Positions 61,625 through 64,000 of a DNA stretch of 64,000 nt are shown one piece after another. The stretch's first letter is position 1; the number at the start of each line of letters is the position of its first letter. Made by a program: the position numbers and the translations under genes. The notes below the pieces were generated by a model. It ran no database searches and had not been told where the DNA came from. It worked only from the letters and a program-made list of their open reading frames with translations. This DNA is from Methyloligella sp. (lineage in GTDB: Bacteria; Pseudomonadota; Alphaproteobacteria; Rhizobiales; HXMU1428-3), in NCBI GenBank assembly GCA_021604645.1, contig BQJJ01000001.1, forward strand, positions 124,001 through 188,000, in the 5' to 3' direction.

Positions 61625-62845
61625 CTAAAACGCAGCGCCACCAAATGTCTTAGGTGAAGGTTGAATGATTTTATTGCTAAATTTCTGAACTTGCAAAATA
61701 GCAAAACGGCGTTCTGATAAACCATTTTGGTTCAAACGAAAGAGACCATCAACGCCCGCAAAACCACCTGGTTGTGTAAGGTTAGCAACTGAAAAACGCT
61801 GCCCCTTCGGCTGGTTAGCAAGAGATACAGCCAAGCTCACAGCATCATAAGAAAGAGTGGTAATGCGTGTGGGTATAATGCCGTATGTTTGAGTATAGCG
61901 TTGCTTAAACTGGTTCCAACCTCTGGGCTCTGCAGCCGGGAACCAACCACCAACAAGTGGTTTTTGAGTGCCCACAGAGGCAAAGTCCCAACGAGATGAT
62001 CCTAAAATCTGAACTGCTTTTGCGTCAATCTCATAATAGGGAATAAGTGTTGCTAGTTGGGGCAAATATTGTTGGCCTGCTGGCATGAACAACGTATCCG
62101 CCTGTCTGTTTTTTAATTGTTCAGCAAAAGGTTTCGCTGCCTTCACCAAGCCCGTAGGGTCTTTTGGGTAAGTGGCAAGCGCTACCACTTCACCACCATG
62201 TGAAGCGACAGCATTTCTAAATGCAATCTCTGCAACTTTGCCATATTGATCTTGCGGTAAATAAGCTGAAAAGCGGCGCTTTCCTTGGCTCACAGCATAA
62301 GAAACAATGCTGCTCACATCATGGCCGGCAAGAAAACTAAGAAGATAAACCCCATTGCCCGCAACAGATTCATCTGATGAAAACGCAATCATCGGAACAT
62401 TGGATTGTTGAACAATCGGTGTGGCTGCCCGAACAGAAGCCGCAAATAAAGGCCCCAGAACAATCTCAGCACCTTCAGAAATAGCAGCTGACGCAGCTTG
62501 GCGAGCGCCGCCTGGAGTACCTTTTGTATCTTTCGTTATCAACTCAATATTAGGGTTATCTGCTTCAAAAAGCGCAAGTTCACCAGCCTGTTTAATTTGT
62601 TTGGCAATTTGCGCTGAGCGCCCCTCAGCAGTGAGGGGAAGTAATAGCGCAATTCTAACTTTCTCATCACCAGGTTGTGCGGCTGGCGTATTAAGGGCTG
62701 TGTCAGTCAGGCTTCCGCCACCTGTAGAACAGGCGTTGAGTGTAAAAACAACAGCGCATAAAGCAAAAAGAGAAGTGAATGCAGAAAAGGAGATTTTTTT
62801 TCTAAAAACAGAAAATAAATTTAAATTTAGAAAAGAAAATTTCAC
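61625..62845 (-). CDS. LpoA/LppC-like lipoprotein (penicillin-binding protein activator)
   Basis: 406 residues from a GTG preceded by GAGGTG. The signal peptide ends in the lipobox LNAC with the lipid-anchored cysteine about residue 39. The mature part is a periplasmic-binding-like fold: KVRIALLLPLTAEGRSAQIAKQIKQ, EGAEIVLGPLFAASVRAATPIV, VPMIAFSSDES. It matches the C-terminal half of LpoA, which stimulates the peptidoglycan polymerase PBP1a; the N-terminal TPR half of LpoA is absent. Divergent from rsmI, as in many proteobacteria. Confidence 0.85.
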   Translation of the reverse strand: MKFSFLNLNLFSVFRKKISFSAFTSLFALCAVVFTLNACSTGGGSLTDTALNTPAAQPGDEKVRIALLLPLTAEGRSAQIAKQIKQAGELALFEADNPNIELITKDTKGTPGGARQAASAAISEGAEIVLGPLFAASVRAATPIVQQSNVPMIAFSSDESVAGNGVYLLSFLAGHDVSSIVSYAVSQGKRRFSAYLPQDQYGKVAEIAFRNAVASHGGEVVALATYPKDPTGLVKAAKPFAEQLKNRQADTLFMPAGQQYLPQLATLIPYYEIDAKAVQILGSSRWDFASVGTQKPLVGGWFPAAEPRGWNQFKQRYTQTYGIIPTRITTLSYDAVSLAVSLANQPKGQRFSVANLTQPGGFAGVDGLFRLNQNGLSERRFAILQVQKFSNKIIQPSPKTFGGAAF

Positions 62846-63248
62846 CGTATCACCTCAGATATAAAACAAGATAAAGTTCTAGAATATATGTCAAAGAGCA
62901 ATTTCATCCAAAATAAAAAAATGTATGATATTAGGTCTCTAAAAGCTCTCACATGACAGGAATAAATATAGACTATGACCCTTTAATGGTAGTAACACTA
63001 TTTCTGTCATGTTTCATTACATCACAATAATGAGCCCACAAGACAGATTCGTCAAAAAATCTATGGAATTTTGGTGATGAAAGTTAATTTATCCACTTCT
63101 TATTCGGTATTCTAAAAAAGAACTTGAAGTGAAATGTTGAAAAAAACACATAAAATATTGAATATATATGTGTTTTTTCAAAAACGATTGGTTCTAAAAT
63201 AGATATCGCAAACAAAAATATAAGTAAATCAGGGCATTCCATTAGAAT
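62846..63248. other. Divergent lipoprotein/rsmI region
   Basis: 403 bp with no gene. It contains the long inverted repeat at 62951-63012 and must hold both promoters. The right part (63020-63240) is AT-rich without other visible structure. Confidence 0.5.
62951..63012. promoter_or_regulatory. 14-bp inverted repeat in the divergent region
   Basis: ACATGACAGGAATA (62951-62964) and TATTTCTGTCATGT (62999-63012) pair at 13 of 14 positions around a 34-bp interval. The spacing allows two operator half-sites facing each other or a large stem in the leader RNA of the lipoprotein gene. Confidence 0.45.
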
Positions 63249-64000
63249 ATGAACCAAGAAGACGATAAAAAAGAAATCTCACTAGCAGAGGCTCATAAAG
63301 TGAGTGAACAAAAAGCCAGACCAGTGGCGCGCGTTTCTGATGTAATGGAAGATCTTTTAAACCAGCCTTTGCTTCCGGCACTTTACCTGGTCGCAACACC
63401 CATAGGTCATTTAGCCGATATTAGTCTGAGAGCATTAGCCATTCTTGCTAAAGCTGATTTTGTAGCAGCAGAAGATACGCGGCACTCAAGAAAACTCCTG
63501 CAAAATTATGGAATTTCATCTGAAATGATCAGCTATCATGATCATAATGGTGATCAAATGCGGCCAAAGGTCATAAAGATGATCAAAGAAGGACGCTCTG
63601 TGGCCTTAATATCCGATGCCGGCACTCCATTAATCTCAGACCCTGGATATAAATTAGCAAAAGTAGTGCGGGATGCTGGCCTTAGAGTAGAGGTTGCTCC
63701 AGGCGCTAGCTCTGTTATGGCAGGGCTTTGCCTATCCGGTATGCCAACCGATACCTTTCTATTTGAAGGGTTTCTTCCTGCCAAACAAGTAGCCAGAAGC
63801 AAACGTTTGGAAACGCTGAAAACCATTCAAGGGAGTTTGGTATTTTTCGAAACCGCCAAGAGAATTGAGGCCGTTGTAAAAGATGCCCTCGCAACCTTAG
63901 GGGATAGAGATGCCAGTGTTTTACGTGAGCTAACCAAAGTCCATGAAGAGGTCATCGAAGGCAAATTAAGTGAGTTAAAATCTCAAATCGAGGAAAGGGA
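63249..64000 (+). CDS. rsmI: 16S rRNA (cytidine-2'-O)-methyltransferase, N-terminal part
   Basis: The frame is open from the ATG at 63249 to the window edge (250 codons and two bases), so the C-terminus is missing. RsmI methylates the ribose of C1402 in 16S rRNA with S-adenosylmethionine. The signature PALYLVATPIGHLADISLRAL (in parts) begins at about residue 43, followed by AAEDTRHSRKLLQNYGI, ALISDAGTPLISDPGYKL and VAPGASSVMAGLCLSGMPTD. About 40 N-terminal residues form an unusual charged extension. The start lacks a clear ribosome-binding site and a later start is possible. Confidence 0.92.
   Translation, partial: MNQEDDKKEISLAEAHKVSEQKARPVARVSDVMEDLLNQPLLPALYLVATPIGHLADISLRALAILAKADFVAAEDTRHSRKLLQNYGISSEMISYHDHNGDQMRPKVIKMIKEGRSVALISDAGTPLISDPGYKLAKVVRDAGLRVEVAPGASSVMAGLCLSGMPTDTFLFEGFLPAKQVARSKRLETLKTIQGSLVFFETAKRIEAVVKDALATLGDRDASVLRELTKVHEEVIEGKLSELKSQIEER

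Overview
The window is a chromosomal stretch from an alphaproteobacterium, most likely of the Hyphomicrobiales (Rhizobiales) or a close relative. The gene orders acpS-lepB-rnc-era-recO, rpoZ followed by a single bifunctional rsh, ubiB-ubiE opposite mutM, and grpE-hrcA-rph-rdgB-hemW are typical of that group. The DNA is moderately AT-rich for an alphaproteobacterium. I saw no tRNA, rRNA, CRISPR array, transposase or phage gene. The genus cannot be read from the sequence.

Layout. 0-2.7 kb: end of fetA, fetB, a TetR regulator and a Sel1-repeat protein. 2.8-9.2 kb: an unknown secreted protein, a DUF2062 protein and acpS-lepB-rnc-era-recO. 9.2-11.4 kb: a Tat-exported GH113-like protein and an exported pentapeptide-repeat protein. 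11.6-15.3 kb: hypC, a GmhA-like sugar isomerase gene, hypD and hypE behind a good sigma-54 type promoter, with no hydrogenase structural genes in view. 16.1-21.3 kb: a BON/OmpA protein, a 30-residue membrane peptide and a large membrane-anchored helix-hairpin-helix protein carrying 16 copies of an 18-bp repeat. 21.6-31.2 kb: an alpha/beta-hydrolase without its nucleophile serine, slt, dapA, smpB, an RTX protein, a family 5 uracil-DNA glycosylase, an NYN-domain protein, folK and rpoZ. 31.3-43.0 kb: rsh, a sterol-desaturase-like protein, a solute-binding protein, moeB, cysK, dut, coaBC, ubiB, ubiE and mutM. 43.1-52.6 kb: two large exported proteins (a cysteine-rich mosaic and a propeller-like partner) facing an ECF sigma / anti-sigma / subtilase operon. 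52.8-64 kb: glpD-glpK, grpE, hrcA, rph, rdgB, hemW, an LpoA/LppC-like lipoprotein and the start of rsmI.

What stands out. (1) Five copies, all on the + strand, of an intergenic element of about 115 nt that folds into a row of hairpins. Stems differ in sequence between copies but stay paired, and the single-stranded ends are conserved. (2) A second, smaller hairpin repeat of about 30 nt, also with compensating stem changes, lies beside these elements and is inserted inside their loops. Together they look like an intergenic mosaic system, possibly transcribed. (3) The 43-52.6 kb locus reads as one regulated cell-surface module: both large exported proteins carry the same unnamed cysteine domain and sit opposite the sigma/anti-sigma/protease operon. 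(4) The hyp cluster has a sugar-isomerase gene inserted and a sigma-54 type promoter.

The remaining genes are ordinary housekeeping functions in lipid, cell-wall, cofactor, DNA-repair and stress pathways. Several start codons were chosen by ribosome-binding site and family length rather than by the longest open frame; these choices are noted in the entries.
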